In this document: piece by piece, positions 49,274 through 62,129 of the stretch | How the letters are laid out: every line of letters starts with the position of its first letter | How positions within the stretch are numbered: the first letter of the stretch is position 1 | Assembly (NCBI RefSeq): GCF_001544915.2 | Contig: NZ_FCOE02000009.1 | Span: forward strand, 62,001 to 126,000 | Source: Caballeronia pedi | Lineage (GTDB): Bacteria; Pseudomonadota; Gammaproteobacteria; Burkholderiales; Burkholderiaceae | Direction of reading: 5' to 3' | Length of the DNA: 64,000 nucleotides | The notes under the pieces: generated by a model | Databases searched by the model: none | Seen by the model: only the letters and a program-made list of their open reading frames with translations | What the model was told of the DNA's origin: nothing | Translations under genes and position numbers: made by a program

Positions 49274-51859
49274 ATGAGCGTCACTGCCGCCGTCGCCACG
49301 CCCTGTGAAACGTTGCGCGCTGCCTACAAGGCGGCGAAGGCGGCGCTGATCGTACGCTTCGAGGCGACCTCGAACGTCGAGCCGCTGATGCATGCCCTCG
49401 CCCGCGCCACTGACGACGCCCTCAAGGGCGCGTGGGCCGCCTGCGACATGCCCGACGGCGCCGCGCTCGTCGCGGTCGGCGGCTACGGGCGCGGCGAGCT
49501 CGCGCCCTATTCCGACGTCGACATCCTCGTGCTTCTTCCCGAGGCTTCGCCGCATACGAACGATGCGGACCTGAACGGCCGCGTCGAGCGTTTCATCGGC
49601 ATGGCGTGGGATCTGGGACTGGATATCGGCAGCAGCGTGCGCTCGGTCGAGCAATGCATCGCCGAGGCGGGCAACGACATCACGGTGCAGACGTCGCTGC
49701 TGGAAGCGCGGCGCATCTGTGGCGACACGCAACTGTTCCAGCGCTTCTCGGCGCGCTACCGCGAGACACTCGACCCGCGCGCGTTCTTTCAGGCGAAAGT
49801 GCTGGAGATGCGTCAGCGTCACGCGAAGTTCCAGGACACGCCGTACAGCCTCGAACCGAACATCAAGGAAAGTCCCGGCGGGCTGCGCGATCTGCAACTG
49901 ATTCTATGGATCGCGCGCGCGGCGGGCTTTGGCAGCAGCTGGCGCGAACTCGATTTGCGCGGGCTCATCACCGAGCGCGAAGCGCGCGAACTGCGCCGCA
50001 ACGAAGGCTTTCTGAAGGCGCTGCGCGCGCGGCTGCACGTGATCGCGAAACGCCGCCAGGACATTCTCGTCTTCGACCTGCAAACGCCGCTCGCCGAGAG
50101 CTTCGGCTTCGAGGCGACCGCCGCCAAGCGCGCGAGCGAGCAGTTGATGCGCCGCTACTACTGGGCCGCCAAGGCCGTGACGCAGCTCGCGACGATCCTG
50201 ATCCAGAACGTCGAAGCGCAGCTATTCCCGTCGACGAGCGGCATCACGCGCGTCATTTCCGGGCGCTTCGTCGAGAAGCAGGGCATGCTGGAAATCGCCC
50301 GCGACGATGTCTTCGAGCGCGAGCCGCACGCGATTCTCGAAGCGTTCCTGCTTTACGAGCAGACGCGCGGCATCAAGGGCTTTTCCGCGCGCACGTTGCG
50401 GGCGATCTACAACGCCCGCGATCTGATGGACCGCGACTGGCGGCGCGACCCTGAAAACCGACGGCTCTTCATGGAAATCCTGAAGCAGCCCGAAGGCATC
50501 ACGCACGCGTTCCGCCTGATGAACCAGACAAGCGTGCTCGGGCGCTATCTGCTGAATTTCCGCCGCATCGTCGGACAGATGCAGCACGATCTCTATCACG
50601 TCTATACGGTCGATCAGCACATCCTGATGGTGCTGCGCAACCTGCGGCGCTTCGCGATCGCCGAACACGCGCACGAGTATCCGTTCTGCAGCCAGTTGAT
50701 GGGCAACTTCGAGCGCCCGTGGGTGCTGTACGTGGCCGCGCTGTTCCACGATATCGCCAAGGGCCGCGGCGGCGACCATTCGACGCTCGGCATGGCCGAC
50801 GCGCGGCGTTTCTGCCGCGAGCATGACATCGGCGCTGAAGATACCGAGCTCGTCGTGTGGCTCGTGCAGCAACATCTGACGATGAGCCAGGTCGCGCAGA
50901 AGCAGGACACGAGCGATCCGGAAGTCATCAAGCAATTCGCCTCGGTCGTGAAGACGGAGCGGCGGCTCGCGGCGCTGTATCTGCTGACCGTCGCCGATAT
51001 CCGCGGCACGAGTCCGAAGGTCTGGAACAACTGGAAGGGCAAGCTTCTGGAAGATCTGTTCCGCGCGACGCACGCGGTGCTGGGCGGCGCGCAGCCGGAC
51101 ACGCACTCGGAGCTCAAGTCGCGTCAGGAAGCCGCGCTCGCGCTGCTGCGGCTCGAAACCGTGCCGGAACACGCGCAAAAGCGCCTCTGGGATCAGCTCG
51201 ACGTCGGCTATTTTCTGCGTCACGATCCCGCCGATATCGCGTGGCAGACGCGCGTGCTCTACCGTCACGTCGAGAGCGACGAGCCGATCGTGCGTGCGCG
51301 GCCCTCGCCCATCGGCGCGGCGTTGCAGGTGCTCGTCTACCTGAAGGACCGGCCGGATCTGTTCGCCGGCATCTGCGGCTATTTCGACAAGAACGGCCTG
51401 TCCGTGCTCGATGCGCGCGTGACGACGACGCGCCACGGTTACGCGCTCGACAACTTCCTCGTCGCGCATCCGGATCACGACGGGAGTTATCGGGACATCG
51501 CCAATCTCGTCGAACAGCAGCTGGCCGCGCTGCTCGCGGACGAGCGCATTCTGCCGGAACCGTCGAAAGGTCGCTTGTCGCGGCTCGTGCGCACGTTTCC
51601 GATTACGCCGCGCGTGGACCTGCGTCCCGACGACCGCGGCCAGTACTACATCCTGTCCGTGTCGGCCAACGACCGGCAGGGCCTTCTTTATTCGATCGCG
51701 CGCGTGCTGGCGCAACACCGGATCGGCGTGCAGGCGGCACGGATCAACACGCTCGGCGAGCGTGTCGAGGACGTGTTCCTGATCGACGGCAAGAGCCTGT
51801 CGAACAACCGCACCCAGATCCAGGTGGAAACCGAACTGCTGCGCGCGATCGCAGCCTGA
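49274..51859 (+). CDS. glnD: [Protein-PII] uridylyltransferase/uridylyl-removing enzyme
   Basis: Glutamine sensor that adds UMP to PII proteins when nitrogen is scarce and removes it when glutamine is plentiful. The 861-residue protein has a nucleotidyltransferase domain ([20 protein letters not shown] from about residue 69) and an HD domain ([13 protein letters not shown] near 490). Two C-terminal ACT domains, near 680 and 795, bind glutamine. It is relevant to the nitrogen-releasing allantoin cluster only in a general sense. Confidence 0.97.
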   Translation: MSVTAAVATPCETLRAAYKAAKAALIVRFEATSNVEPLMHALARATDDALKGAWAACDMPDGAALVAVGGYGRGELAPYSDVDILVLLPEASPHTNDADLNGRVERFIGMAWDLGLDIGSSVRSVEQCIAEAGNDITVQTSLLEARRICGDTQLFQRFSARYRETLDPRAFFQAKVLEMRQRHAKFQDTPYSLEPNIKESPGGLRDLQLILWIARAAGFGSSWRELDLRGLITEREARELRRNEGFLKALRARLHVIAKRRQDILVFDLQTPLAESFGFEATAAKRASEQLMRRYYWAAKAVTQLATILIQNVEAQLFPSTSGITRVISGRFVEKQGMLEIARDDVFEREPHAILEAFLLYEQTRGIKGFSARTLRAIYNARDLMDRDWRRDPENRRLFMEILKQPEGITHAFRLMNQTSVLGRYLLNFRRIVGQMQHDLYHVYTVDQHILMVLRNLRRFAIAEHAHEYPFCSQLMGNFERPWVLYVAALFHDIAKGRGGDHSTLGMADARRFCREHDIGAEDTELVVWLVQQHLTMSQVAQKQDTSDPEVIKQFASVVKTERRLAALYLLTVADIRGTSPKVWNNWKGKLLEDLFRATHAVLGGAQPDTHSELKSRQEAALALLRLETVPEHAQKRLWDQLDVGYFLRHDPADIAWQTRVLYRHVESDEPIVRARPSPIGAALQVLVYLKDRPDLFAGICGYFDKNGLSVLDARVTTTRHGYALDNFLVAHPDHDGSYRDIANLVEQQLAALLADERILPEPSKGRLSRLVRTFPITPRVDLRPDDRGQYYILSVSANDRQGLLYSIARVLAQHRIGVQAARINTLGERVEDVFLIDGKSLSNNRTQIQVETELLRAIAA

Positions 51860-51865
51860 GAATTT

Positions 51866-53743
51866 ATGCGCGTCAAACTGACAGCCAAACATCCGCGTGC
51901 CACCTCGGCGACGCGCTCCCCGGTTCGTGCCGGCACGACCACCGGGCGCAAGCCTGCTCGCGCGAGCGCGCCGGAGGAGGCGCGTCCGAAGCGCGCGGGC
52001 CAGCCGGCGGCGGATAAGCGCGAACCGCGCGCGTTCAAGCCGCGTGGTGATGATTCGCGTCCGGCGTTTGGCGAGCGTGGACCGCGCAAGTCGTTCGAAG
52101 GGCGTCCGCAGGCAGGCGACGAACGTCGCTCGTTCAAACCGCGTGGCGACGATTCGCGTCCGGCCTCCGGCGAGCGCGGACCGCGCAAGTCGTTCGAAGG
52201 CCGCCCGCAGGCAGGCGACGAACGTCGCTCGTTCAAACCGCGTGGCGATGATTCGCGTCCGGCGTCCGGCGAGCGCGGGCCGCGCAAGTCGTTCGAAGGC
52301 CGTCCGCAGGCAGGCGATGAACGTCGCCCGTTCAAACCGCGTGGCGACGATTCGCGTCCGGCGTCCGGCGAGCGCGGACCGCGCAAGTCGTTCGAAGGCC
52401 GTCCGCAGGCAGGCGACGAACGTCGCTCGTTCAAACCGCGTGGCGATGATTCGCGTCCGGCGTTCGGCGAGCGCGGACCGCGCAAGTCGTTTGAAGGCCG
52501 TCCGCAGGCAGGCGACGAACGTCGCCCGTTCAAACCGCGTGGCGATGATTCGCGTCCGGCGTTCGGCGAGCGCGGACCGCGCAAGTCGTTCGAAGATCGT
52601 CCGCAAGCGCGCGGCGAGCGTTCACCGGCAGGCGATGAACGTCGTCCGTTCAAACCGCGTGGCGATGATTCGCGTCTTGGCGCGGGTCCGCGCAGAAGCG
52701 CGGAAGGTCGTGCGCCGGCGCGCGGCGAGCGTACATCAACTGGCGATGAACGTCGCTCATTCAAACCGCGTGGCGACGATTCGCGCCCCGCGTTCGGCGA
52801 GCGCGGCGCGCGGAGATCGTCCGAGGACCGCGCGCCGGGAACCCGCCCGCCGCGCCGCGACGACAGCGATCGCCCGTTTGCCAAACGCGACGATCGCGGC
52901 GACACGCGCAAGCCTTCGCCGAAGCCCGCAGCGAAACCGGCAACGCCCGTCGCGGAATCCGCACCGAAGCACCGCGACCATCACGACGGCCTCGTGCGTC
53001 TGTCCAAGGTAATGTCGGAACTCGGCCTCTGCTCACGCCGCGAAGCCGATGAATGGATCGAAAAAGGCTGGGTGCTCGTCGATGGTGAAGTCATCGACAC
53101 GCTCGGCTCGCGCATTCGTCCGACCCAGAACATCGAGGTGCTGCCCGCCGCGCGCTCCGCGCAGTCGCAACTCGTCACGATCCTGCTGCACAAGCCGGTC
53201 GGTTACGTGTCGGGTCAGGCGGAAGACGGCTACGAGCCCGCCGTCACGCTCATCAACCCGGACAATCACTGGAACGAGGACCGTTCGGGAATCCGCTTCA
53301 CGCCGGGTCATCTGCGCACGCTCGCGCCCGCGGGCCGTCTCGATATCGATTCGACGGGCCTCCTCGTGCTCACGCAGGACGGCCGCGTCGCGAAGCAACT
53401 GATCGGCGGTCATTCGGAAGTCGACAAGGAATATCTCGTGCGCGTGCGCTTCGGCGAGCATACGGTCGATGTCGATCAGCATCTGCCCGCCGAACAGCTC
53501 GCGCTGCTGCGCCACGGCCTCGAACTCGACGGCGTGCCGCTGAAAACGGCGCAAGTGAGCTGGCAAAACGGCGAACAGCTTCGCTTCGTGCTGCGTGAAG
53601 GCAAGAAACGTCAGATTCGCCGCATGTGCGAGCGGGTCGGGCTGGAGGTCGTCGGCCTGAAACGCGTTCGCATGGGCCACGTCGCGCTCGGCGCCTTGCC
53701 GCCGGGTCAGTGGCGCTATCTCGCACCGAACGAAGGTTTCTAA
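51866..53743 (+). CDS. rluB: RsuA/RluB-family 23S rRNA pseudouridine synthase with repeat extension
   Basis: Likely modifies U2605 (E. coli numbering) of 23S rRNA. The catalytic half is standard: an S4 RNA-binding domain from about residue 375 (VRLSKVMSELGLCSRREADE), the active-site motif GRLDIDSTGLL with Asp493, and the C-terminal RFVLREGKKRQIRRMCERVGLEV. At 625 residues it is roughly twice the usual length. Residues 1-370 are a basic, low-complexity extension dominated by eight copies of a 33-residue repeat beginning R-[A/S/P]-FKPRGDDSRP. The start lies 6 bases after glnD. The extension is probably disordered and RNA-binding (inference). Confidence 0.92.
   Translation: MRVKLTAKHPRATSATRSPVRAGTTTGRKPARASAPEEARPKRAGQPAADKREPRAFKPRGDDSRPAFGERGPRKSFEGRPQAGDERRSFKPRGDDSRPASGERGPRKSFEGRPQAGDERRSFKPRGDDSRPASGERGPRKSFEGRPQAGDERRPFKPRGDDSRPASGERGPRKSFEGRPQAGDERRSFKPRGDDSRPAFGERGPRKSFEGRPQAGDERRPFKPRGDDSRPAFGERGPRKSFEDRPQARGERSPAGDERRPFKPRGDDSRLGAGPRRSAEGRAPARGERTSTGDERRSFKPRGDDSRPAFGERGARRSSEDRAPGTRPPRRDDSDRPFAKRDDRGDTRKPSPKPAAKPATPVAESAPKHRDHHDGLVRLSKVMSELGLCSRREADEWIEKGWVLVDGEVIDTLGSRIRPTQNIEVLPAARSAQSQLVTILLHKPVGYVSGQAEDGYEPAVTLINPDNHWNEDRSGIRFTPGHLRTLAPAGRLDIDSTGLLVLTQDGRVAKQLIGGHSEVDKEYLVRVRFGEHTVDVDQHLPAEQLALLRHGLELDGVPLKTAQVSWQNGEQLRFVLREGKKRQIRRMCERVGLEVVGLKRVRMGHVALGALPPGQWRYLAPNEGF
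52028..52840 (+). repeat. 99-bp tandem repeat array in rluB
   Basis: Five 99-bp units (52028-52522) encode 33-residue repeats nearly identical at DNA level. They are followed by a 40-residue unit (52523-52642), a 37-residue unit (52643-52753) and a partial last unit. The near identity of the first five units suggests recent expansion or gene conversion. Confidence 0.9.
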
Positions 53744-53822
53744 GCCAGCTGAAACGTCCGCGCGTACGTCGACCGAACGTACGTGCGAACTCATGGTGCG
53801 TCGCAAAAATGCGACAAAAATG

Positions 53823-53856
53823 GGCACGATGCAGTCCCGATCGTGCCTTTTTGTTT
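53823..53856 (+). terminator. Rho-independent terminator after rluB
   Basis: GGCACGAT and ATCGTGCC form an 8-bp perfect stem with a 9-base loop, followed by TTTTTGTTT, about 80 bases past the rluB stop. Confidence 0.9.
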
Positions 53857-53980
53857 CCTGCCGCTTTCTGATTAAAGAAAATGAATCATCGATCCGATAC
53901 ACCTGTCAGGCGGCTGCGCGCCGGGTCAGGTGGACGGAAGCAGGATCAGCATCGTTGAACGGCATTGAGGGAGAATCGCC

Positions 53981-54217
53981 ATGTCAGTTGAGATCATCGT
54001 TCGTGAGACAGGAACCGGTCTGGAGATCGTAAGCGGCCGACGACGGCTCGAAGCCCTGCTCGCCCTGCGCGACGAAGTCGTCGTGATGAGCCCCGGCGTT
54101 GGTGAAATGGTCGTCGCGCGCCTGCCCGACGGACGCCTGCAAGCCTCGGCGAATCCGGAGCATGTCGCGCTGTTTCGTCAGCCCGATGTTACCGGCAGCA
54201 CCAAGACGTTGGCGTAA
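53981..54217 (+). CDS. Small protein with ParB-like N-terminal segment
   Basis: A 78-residue protein of unknown function with a strong GAGGGAG ribosome site, which supports real translation. Residues 15-28 (EIVSGRRRLEALLA) resemble the G-x-RRLxA motif of ParB/Srx-type domains. The protein is far too short for the whole domain, and the catalytic or CTP-binding context is missing. It stands alone between two terminators (53823-53856 and 54222-54247), so it is probably monocistronic. No signal or membrane segment is seen. Confidence 0.6.
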   Translation: MSVEIIVRETGTGLEIVSGRRRLEALLALRDEVVVMSPGVGEMVVARLPDGRLQASANPEHVALFRQPDVTGSTKTLA

Positions 54218-54221
54218 GGAA

Positions 54222-54247
54222 AAGGCCGCTCCTCGCGAAGCGGCCTT
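54222..54247. terminator. Hairpin between small ORF and def
   Basis: AAGGCCGCT / AGCGGCCTT form a 9-bp perfect stem with an 8-base loop. On the minus strand TTTTCC follows, fitting a terminator for def; on the plus strand it directly follows the small gene. It probably serves both. Confidence 0.75.
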
Positions 54248-54282
54248 CCACTCGAATTCGTTACGGCCCGAAACGCGCGGCG

Positions 54283-56975
<2,693 letters not shown>

Positions 56976-57011
56976 CTATGTGCGGGCGTCGGTGCGGCGG
57001 CGCGCACGCAA

Positions 57012-57034
57012 AGAAAAACGCCCCGGCTGGGGCG
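57012..57034 (-). terminator. Rho-independent terminator after zipA
   Basis: On the minus strand CGCCCC / GGGGCG form a 6-bp stem with a 4-base loop followed by TTTTTCTTT, about 48 bases past the zipA stop. This implies a separate promoter for ligA. Confidence 0.75.
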
Positions 57035-57081
57035 CGATTCTCTGACGCGAGCGCGGTTCGTCGAACGCGCGCAGCACGGCG

Positions 57082-58332
57082 CTATTGGCTGAAAAGACGC
57101 CGCGTCGCGGGCGAGCCGGCCGGAATGCCCGCCTGCTCCAGCTTCGCATACAGCGTCATCAACTGCTTTTCGATGGCGAGCAGCGCGGATTCGGGCAGCG
57201 GCCGGCGCTGATCGTCGACGACGCGCGCGCCGATGCGCTCCGACAGCGATTTCGCGTAATCGCACATCAGCCTGAACGGCAGGATGTCTTCATCGGCGAC
57301 CGGCACGTCGAGCACCAGCGTGATCATCTGGCCGCCCTTGTAGGTCAGGTCGTCGCGCAGGAAGTTGGTGTCGCCGAACTGGAGCATGAAGACCGGATTC
57401 TGCTTCGCGTCGAGCTTCACGAAACGCGTGCCGTCGCGCGAGAGCAGGAGACCATCCTGCGACGCCACCGCCTGCACGTAGTTCGCGGACCACGGCGCGC
57501 CGTCGGAGAGAATGTTGATCGAGAGTTGCGCGTCGCATTGCGCGGCGAACGCGTCGAGCTCGCGCGCCATGCCGACGGTTTCCATCATGTCGGGAAATTC
57601 GGGCGCGCCGTCGATCGCGTCGGCGAGGCGCTGCACGCCGGTCACGAACTCGGAGAATTCGAGCTCGTTCAACGGTCCGCTGCGGTTCGCCAGTTGCGCG
57701 GCCGCGCGCAACTCGTCGTAGCGCACGCCGTTGCGCGGCAACTCCCATGCGCTCTCGCCCTCGCTCTTGCCTTCGATCGTCACGGGCTTCGTGCCGGCGC
57801 GACGCAGGCGTTGCGCGAGCGGAATCACGCGATCGCCCGGGACCGGCGCGGCGAGACGAATCGGCACGACGCAATCGATGCGGCGATCCACGACCGCCGG
57901 CGGCGCCGACGAAATCGTCGTCGCGGCGGGCATCACGGGTTCGGTGCGTTCGTCTTCCGTATCGCGTTCGGGTTCCTGCGCCGCGCCATTGGCGGAAGTC
58001 GCCTCGGCCTGGAGATCGACGGCTGTATCGGCCGGCGCGACCGATGGCGCCGGGTTCGCGCTGCCGAAGCTCGGCTCCATGCGCGTGTCGCGCGGCTGAT
58101 CGTCGGTGGCATCGTCGCCCGCGACCGGCTCGCGGCGCGACTGGCGCACGGGCTCGATGAACGGCTGCTGCTCGTCGTCCGCTTCCTGGCGGGCGAGCGC
58201 ATCCGCCGCTTCGTCGGGCATCGGACGCGGCATCTTGCGCCGCACCTTCGCGCTCTGCCACGCGTTGTACACGACCACGCCGCCCACCACCACGGCTCCG
58301 GCTCCAATCAAACCGAGTGTCAACTCGTCCAT
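57082..58332 (-). CDS. zipA: Cell division protein ZipA (FtsZ-anchoring)
   Basis: Bitopic inner-membrane protein that tethers FtsZ. The 416-residue protein has an N-terminal transmembrane helix (about residues 5-23, GLIGAGAVVVGGVVVYNAW). A basic stretch, a long proline/alanine/acidic linker (about 35-170) and a C-terminal ZipA FtsZ-binding domain (about 265-400) follow. It lies between smc and ligA, its standard place. Confidence 0.88.
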   Translation of the reverse strand: MDELTLGLIGAGAVVVGGVVVYNAWQSAKVRRKMPRPMPDEAADALARQEADDEQQPFIEPVRQSRREPVAGDDATDDQPRDTRMEPSFGSANPAPSVAPADTAVDLQAEATSANGAAQEPERDTEDERTEPVMPAATTISSAPPAVVDRRIDCVVPIRLAAPVPGDRVIPLAQRLRRAGTKPVTIEGKSEGESAWELPRNGVRYDELRAAAQLANRSGPLNELEFSEFVTGVQRLADAIDGAPEFPDMMETVGMARELDAFAAQCDAQLSINILSDGAPWSANYVQAVASQDGLLLSRDGTRFVKLDAKQNPVFMLQFGDTNFLRDDLTYKGGQMITLVLDVPVADEDILPFRLMCDYAKSLSERIGARVVDDQRRPLPESALLAIEKQLMTLYAKLEQAGIPAGSPATRRLFSQ

Positions 58333-58489
58333 GCACGCTCCACTATTCTTTCAAGTTACGAAGCGCCGCGCGATCTGTCGCACGCATCGCGCCGCGTTCC
58401 GGCTTCTCGCCGCCGCCTGGCCGATGCGCGCCACTCCGCGTCTGGCGCACGCCCTTCACTCAATCAAAACTGTTGCGACGCGCGAGGCT

Positions 58490-61400
58490 TCAGCCGTTCT
58501 GCGCGAAGCCCGACGCGGCTTCCATATCCACCGCGACGATGCGCGACACGCCCTGCTCCTGCATCGTCACACCGATCAGTTGCTGCGCCATTTCCATCGC
58601 GATCTTGTTGTGCGAGATGAACAGGAACTGCGTCTTGGCCGACATCGCGCGCACGAGGTTCGCAAAACGTTCCGTGTTGGCGTCGTCGAGCGGCGCGTCC
58701 ACTTCGTCGAGCAGACAGAACGGCGCAGGATTCAACTGGAACATCGCGAACACGAGCGCGGTGGCGGTCAGCGCCTTCTCACCGCCCGAAAGCAGGTGAA
58801 TGGTCGAATTCTTCTTGCCGGGCGGCTGCGCCATCACCTGCACGCCGGCGTCGAGAATTTCGTCGCCGGTCATGATGAGCTTCGCCTGGCCGCCGCCGAA
58901 CAGACGCGGGAACAACTCGCCGAAGTGACGGTTGACCTCGTCGAACGTGCCTTGCAGCAGGGCGCGCGTTTCCTGGTCGATCTTCTGGATCGCGTCTTCC
59001 AGCGTGCCGATGGCGTTGTTCAGATCGGCCGATTGCGCGTCGAGGAAATGCTTGCGCTCGGTCGCCGCCGAGAGCTCTTCGAGCGCGGCCATGTTGACCG
59101 GCCCGAGCGCGAGGATCGCGTTGTTCAGGCGCGTGACCTCGCCTTGCAGATACGACGGCTTCATGTCCGGCGTGAGCTTCGCGGCGAGTTCGGCTTCGTC
59201 GACGCCCGCTGCCTCCAACTGTTCGACGAACTGCTCGCCGCTGATGCGCGCCGCCTGCTCCTTCAGCTGCAATTCGTTGATCCTGTCGCGCAGCGGCTGC
59301 AGCGAGCGTTCGGCCATCAGACGCTGCTCGTCGGACTGGCGCAGCCGCGCGGTGAGATCGTCCAGTTCGACACGCGCCACGTGCAGGGATTCCTCACGCG
59401 CCGCGCGCACTTCTAGCGCGTCGTGCAGGCCGGTCTGCGCCGTCTGCTCGTTGATGGTTTCGAGTTCGGCGCGCGCATCTTCCAGCGCGCCCGCGATGCG
59501 TTCACTCTGGTCGTGCGCCGTCTCGATGTTGCGCTTGTATTCGTCGATCTTCGCGGACAGGCCGCGCACCGCGAAACTCGCGTCGCTCGCCGCGCGTTCC
59601 AGTTCGCGCAATTCATGGCGCGCGCTGGTCAACGTTTCATCGAGCGATTCGAAGGCGAGCTGGTTGTCCTCGAAACGCGCCTGCAACTGCGCGATCTCGC
59701 CATCGTGACGCTCGAACGCGGCTTCCGATTCGGCCCGCAACGCGCGCTGTTCCTCGATCTGCGCGGCGATCTCTTCGAGTTCGTCGCCGATCTGCGTGTT
59801 GCGCTGCGTGTAGCGCTCGTGCGCCTGGGCGAGCTTGAGCACGTCCAGTTGCAGTGCGTGGACGCGTTGCGTCGCGCGTTCAGCGGCGGCGCGTGCCTCC
59901 GCGAGCGTCTGCGAGGCTTGCGTGTGCGCGGCATCGGCGCGCACGGCGCTGGCTTTGGCTTCGTCGGACAGCAGCGCCTGCGCGCGAACCTGCTTCGTGA
60001 GGTTCTCGATTTCCTGCGCCCGCGCAAGCATGCCAGCCTGCTCGGAATCGGCCGCGTAGAGCTGCACGCCCACGCGCGTCACGATATGCCCCGCCTTCAC
60101 GACGAACGCAGCGCCCTCCGGCAACTGATTGCGCGATGCCAGCGCGGCGCCGATATCGTCGGCAACGAAAGTCGTGGCAAGCCATTCGTTGAGGACGGCG
60201 CGCAGACCCGGATCGTCGATGCGCACGAGCGACAGCAGCGAGCGCAGTCCTTGCGGCGCCTCGACCGGCTTACCGGCGACGGGCGGCGAATAGAACGCGA
60301 GTTTGGCGGGCGGCGCATCGGTGGCGAAGGCCTTGACCCAGTCCAGATTCGATACTTCCAGCGCGGCGAGACGCTCGCGCAGCACCGATTCGAGCGCCCC
60401 TTCCCAGCCGGTCTCGACGTGCAGCTTCTTCCAGAGCCGCGGCAACGCGCCGAGCTCGTGCTTGTCGAGCCACGGCTGAATCTTGCCTTCGGTCTGCACG
60501 CTTTCCTGAAGCTGCTTCAACGCGGCGAGGCGCGCTTCGAGCTGATGGATTTGCGCGCTTTCCTTTTGCACGCGCTCCTGCGCTTCACGGCGCGCGGCGT
60601 CCAGACGCGGCACCGTTTCCTGCGCATCTGCGAGACGCGCTTGCGCTTCGGCGAGAATCTCTTCGTTCTCGGCGAGCTGCATGCGCAATTCTTCGAGATG
60701 CGCTTCGTCGGGTGCGTCCAGCCCTTTCGCTTCGCTCTTGAGCCGCTCCTGGCGCTGCTGCAATTGCTGAAGCTGTTGATCCGCGTTGCGCTGATGCGCC
60801 GCTTCGAGCTTCAGCGCCTGCTCCGCGCGCGCGATACCCGCGCGCTCATCGTTGAGCTGTGCTTGCGCGTCGCGCCAGCGGGCTTCGAGCGCGGGCAGCG
60901 CGTCGTGCTTCGCGGCGGCGGTATCCGCAGCGATCGCGGCCTTCTCTTCGCCTTCGGCGAGCGCATCGGTGGCGGTATCGATTTCATCGCGCGCCTTCTG
61001 CGCCTGCACCTGCCACTGCTCGCGCTGCGCGGTGAGCGCGGCGATCTGCGCCTGCACGCGATTGCGCGATTCGACGATGAAGCGGATCTCCGCTTCCAGC
61101 CGGCTCACTTCGGCGTTGGCTTCGTACAGCGAGCCTTGCGCGCCCTGCATCGCGTCGCTCGCGCTGTAATGCGCGACGCGCAGCGTTTCCAGTTGCGCCT
61201 CGACTTCGCGCAGACGCGCGGTCTGCGCTTCGAGCTCGACCTGCGCCTCGCGGATCGCGCGCTGCTGGCGCTCGGCCTCGTTGCCCGCTTCCTTCTTGCG
61301 CAAGAGCCACAGAAGGCGCTGCTTCTCTTCGCCTTCGGCCTGCAATTCCTTGTACTTCGTCGCGACGACCGCCTGCCCTTCGAGCTTCTCGAGATTGGTC

Positions 61401-62005
61401 GACAGCTCGCGGACGATGTCTTCGACACGCGTCAGATTTTCGCGCGTGTCATGCAGACGGTTCTCGGTCTCGCGACGGCGCTCCTTGTACTTCGACACGC
61501 CCGCCGCTTCTTCGAGAAACACGCGCAGCTCTTCCGGCTTCGCCTCGATGATCCGCGAGATCATGCCCTGCCCGATGATCGCGTAGGCGCGCGGGCCGAG
61601 ACCCGTGCCGAGGAAGATGTCCTGAATGTCGCGGCGGCGCGCGGGCAGATTGTTGATGTAGTAGCTGGAGGTGCCGTCGCGCGTCAGCACGCGCTTCACG
61701 GCGATTTCGCCGTAGCTGCTCCACTGACCGGCGGCGCGGCCGTCGGCGTTATCGAAAATGAGTTCGACGCTCGCCCGGCTGCCGGGCTTGCGCGCCGTCG
61801 AGCCATTGAAGATCACGTCCTGCATCGATTCGCCGCGCAGCTCGGAGGCGCGCGATTCGCCGAGCACCCAGCGCACGGCATCGATGATGTTGGACTTGCC
61901 ACAGCCATTCGGTCCGACCACGCCGACGAGCTGGCCGGGAACCTGGAAATGCGTGGGATCGACGAAGGACTTGAAGCCAGCGAGTTTTATCGAGGTCAGA
62001 CGCAC
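58490..62005 (-). CDS. smc: Chromosome segregation protein SMC
   Basis: Condensin ATPase that extrudes DNA loops with ScpA and ScpB (not in window). The 1171-residue protein has Walker A GPNGCGKSN near residue 32 and a coiled coil from about 170 to 480. A hinge follows at about 500-640, then a second coiled coil. The C-terminal head has LLSGGEKALTATALVFAMF and Walker B FCLLDEVDAPLDD. Start MRLTSIKLAGFKSF is standard. Confidence 0.97.
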   Translation of the reverse strand: MRLTSIKLAGFKSFVDPTHFQVPGQLVGVVGPNGCGKSNIIDAVRWVLGESRASELRGESMQDVIFNGSTARKPGSRASVELIFDNADGRAAGQWSSYGEIAVKRVLTRDGTSSYYINNLPARRRDIQDIFLGTGLGPRAYAIIGQGMISRIIEAKPEELRVFLEEAAGVSKYKERRRETENRLHDTRENLTRVEDIVRELSTNLEKLEGQAVVATKYKELQAEGEEKQRLLWLLRKKEAGNEAERQQRAIREAQVELEAQTARLREVEAQLETLRVAHYSASDAMQGAQGSLYEANAEVSRLEAEIRFIVESRNRVQAQIAALTAQREQWQVQAQKARDEIDTATDALAEGEEKAAIAADTAAAKHDALPALEARWRDAQAQLNDERAGIARAEQALKLEAAHQRNADQQLQQLQQRQERLKSEAKGLDAPDEAHLEELRMQLAENEEILAEAQARLADAQETVPRLDAARREAQERVQKESAQIHQLEARLAALKQLQESVQTEGKIQPWLDKHELGALPRLWKKLHVETGWEGALESVLRERLAALEVSNLDWVKAFATDAPPAKLAFYSPPVAGKPVEAPQGLRSLLSLVRIDDPGLRAVLNEWLATTFVADDIGAALASRNQLPEGAAFVVKAGHIVTRVGVQLYAADSEQAGMLARAQEIENLTKQVRAQALLSDEAKASAVRADAAHTQASQTLAEARAAAERATQRVHALQLDVLKLAQAHERYTQRNTQIGDELEEIAAQIEEQRALRAESEAAFERHDGEIAQLQARFEDNQLAFESLDETLTSARHELRELERAASDASFAVRGLSAKIDEYKRNIETAHDQSERIAGALEDARAELETINEQTAQTGLHDALEVRAAREESLHVARVELDDLTARLRQSDEQRLMAERSLQPLRDRINELQLKEQAARISGEQFVEQLEAAGVDEAELAAKLTPDMKPSYLQGEVTRLNNAILALGPVNMAALEELSAATERKHFLDAQSADLNNAIGTLEDAIQKIDQETRALLQGTFDEVNRHFGELFPRLFGGGQAKLIMTGDEILDAGVQVMAQPPGKKNSTIHLLSGGEKALTATALVFAMFQLNPAPFCLLDEVDAPLDDANTERFANLVRAMSAKTQFLFISHNKIAMEMAQQLIGVTMQEQGVSRIVAVDMEAASGFAQNG

Positions 62006-62129
62006 GGCGATATCGCTGTTTTGAATTGATGACGGAGGATAGATGGCAGACAGGCCGCATCGCGGCCCGTCGATCGCATTCGGTCACGCCACGCGACGAC
62101 GCATGCATGTCCCGGCGAAGCGGACACCA

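Noticed and set aside
50222..52606. 794-codon open frame on the minus strand with arginine/alanine-rich repeats
   Set aside because: It is antisense to glnD and to the rluB repeat array. Its repeats mirror the 99-bp units, and GC-rich codon bias keeps antisense frames open. No family features or ribosome site.
52028..52840. Regular ~99-bp repeats that could be mistaken for a CRISPR array
   Set aside because: Units are head-to-tail coding repeats without unique spacers and continue the rluB reading frame.
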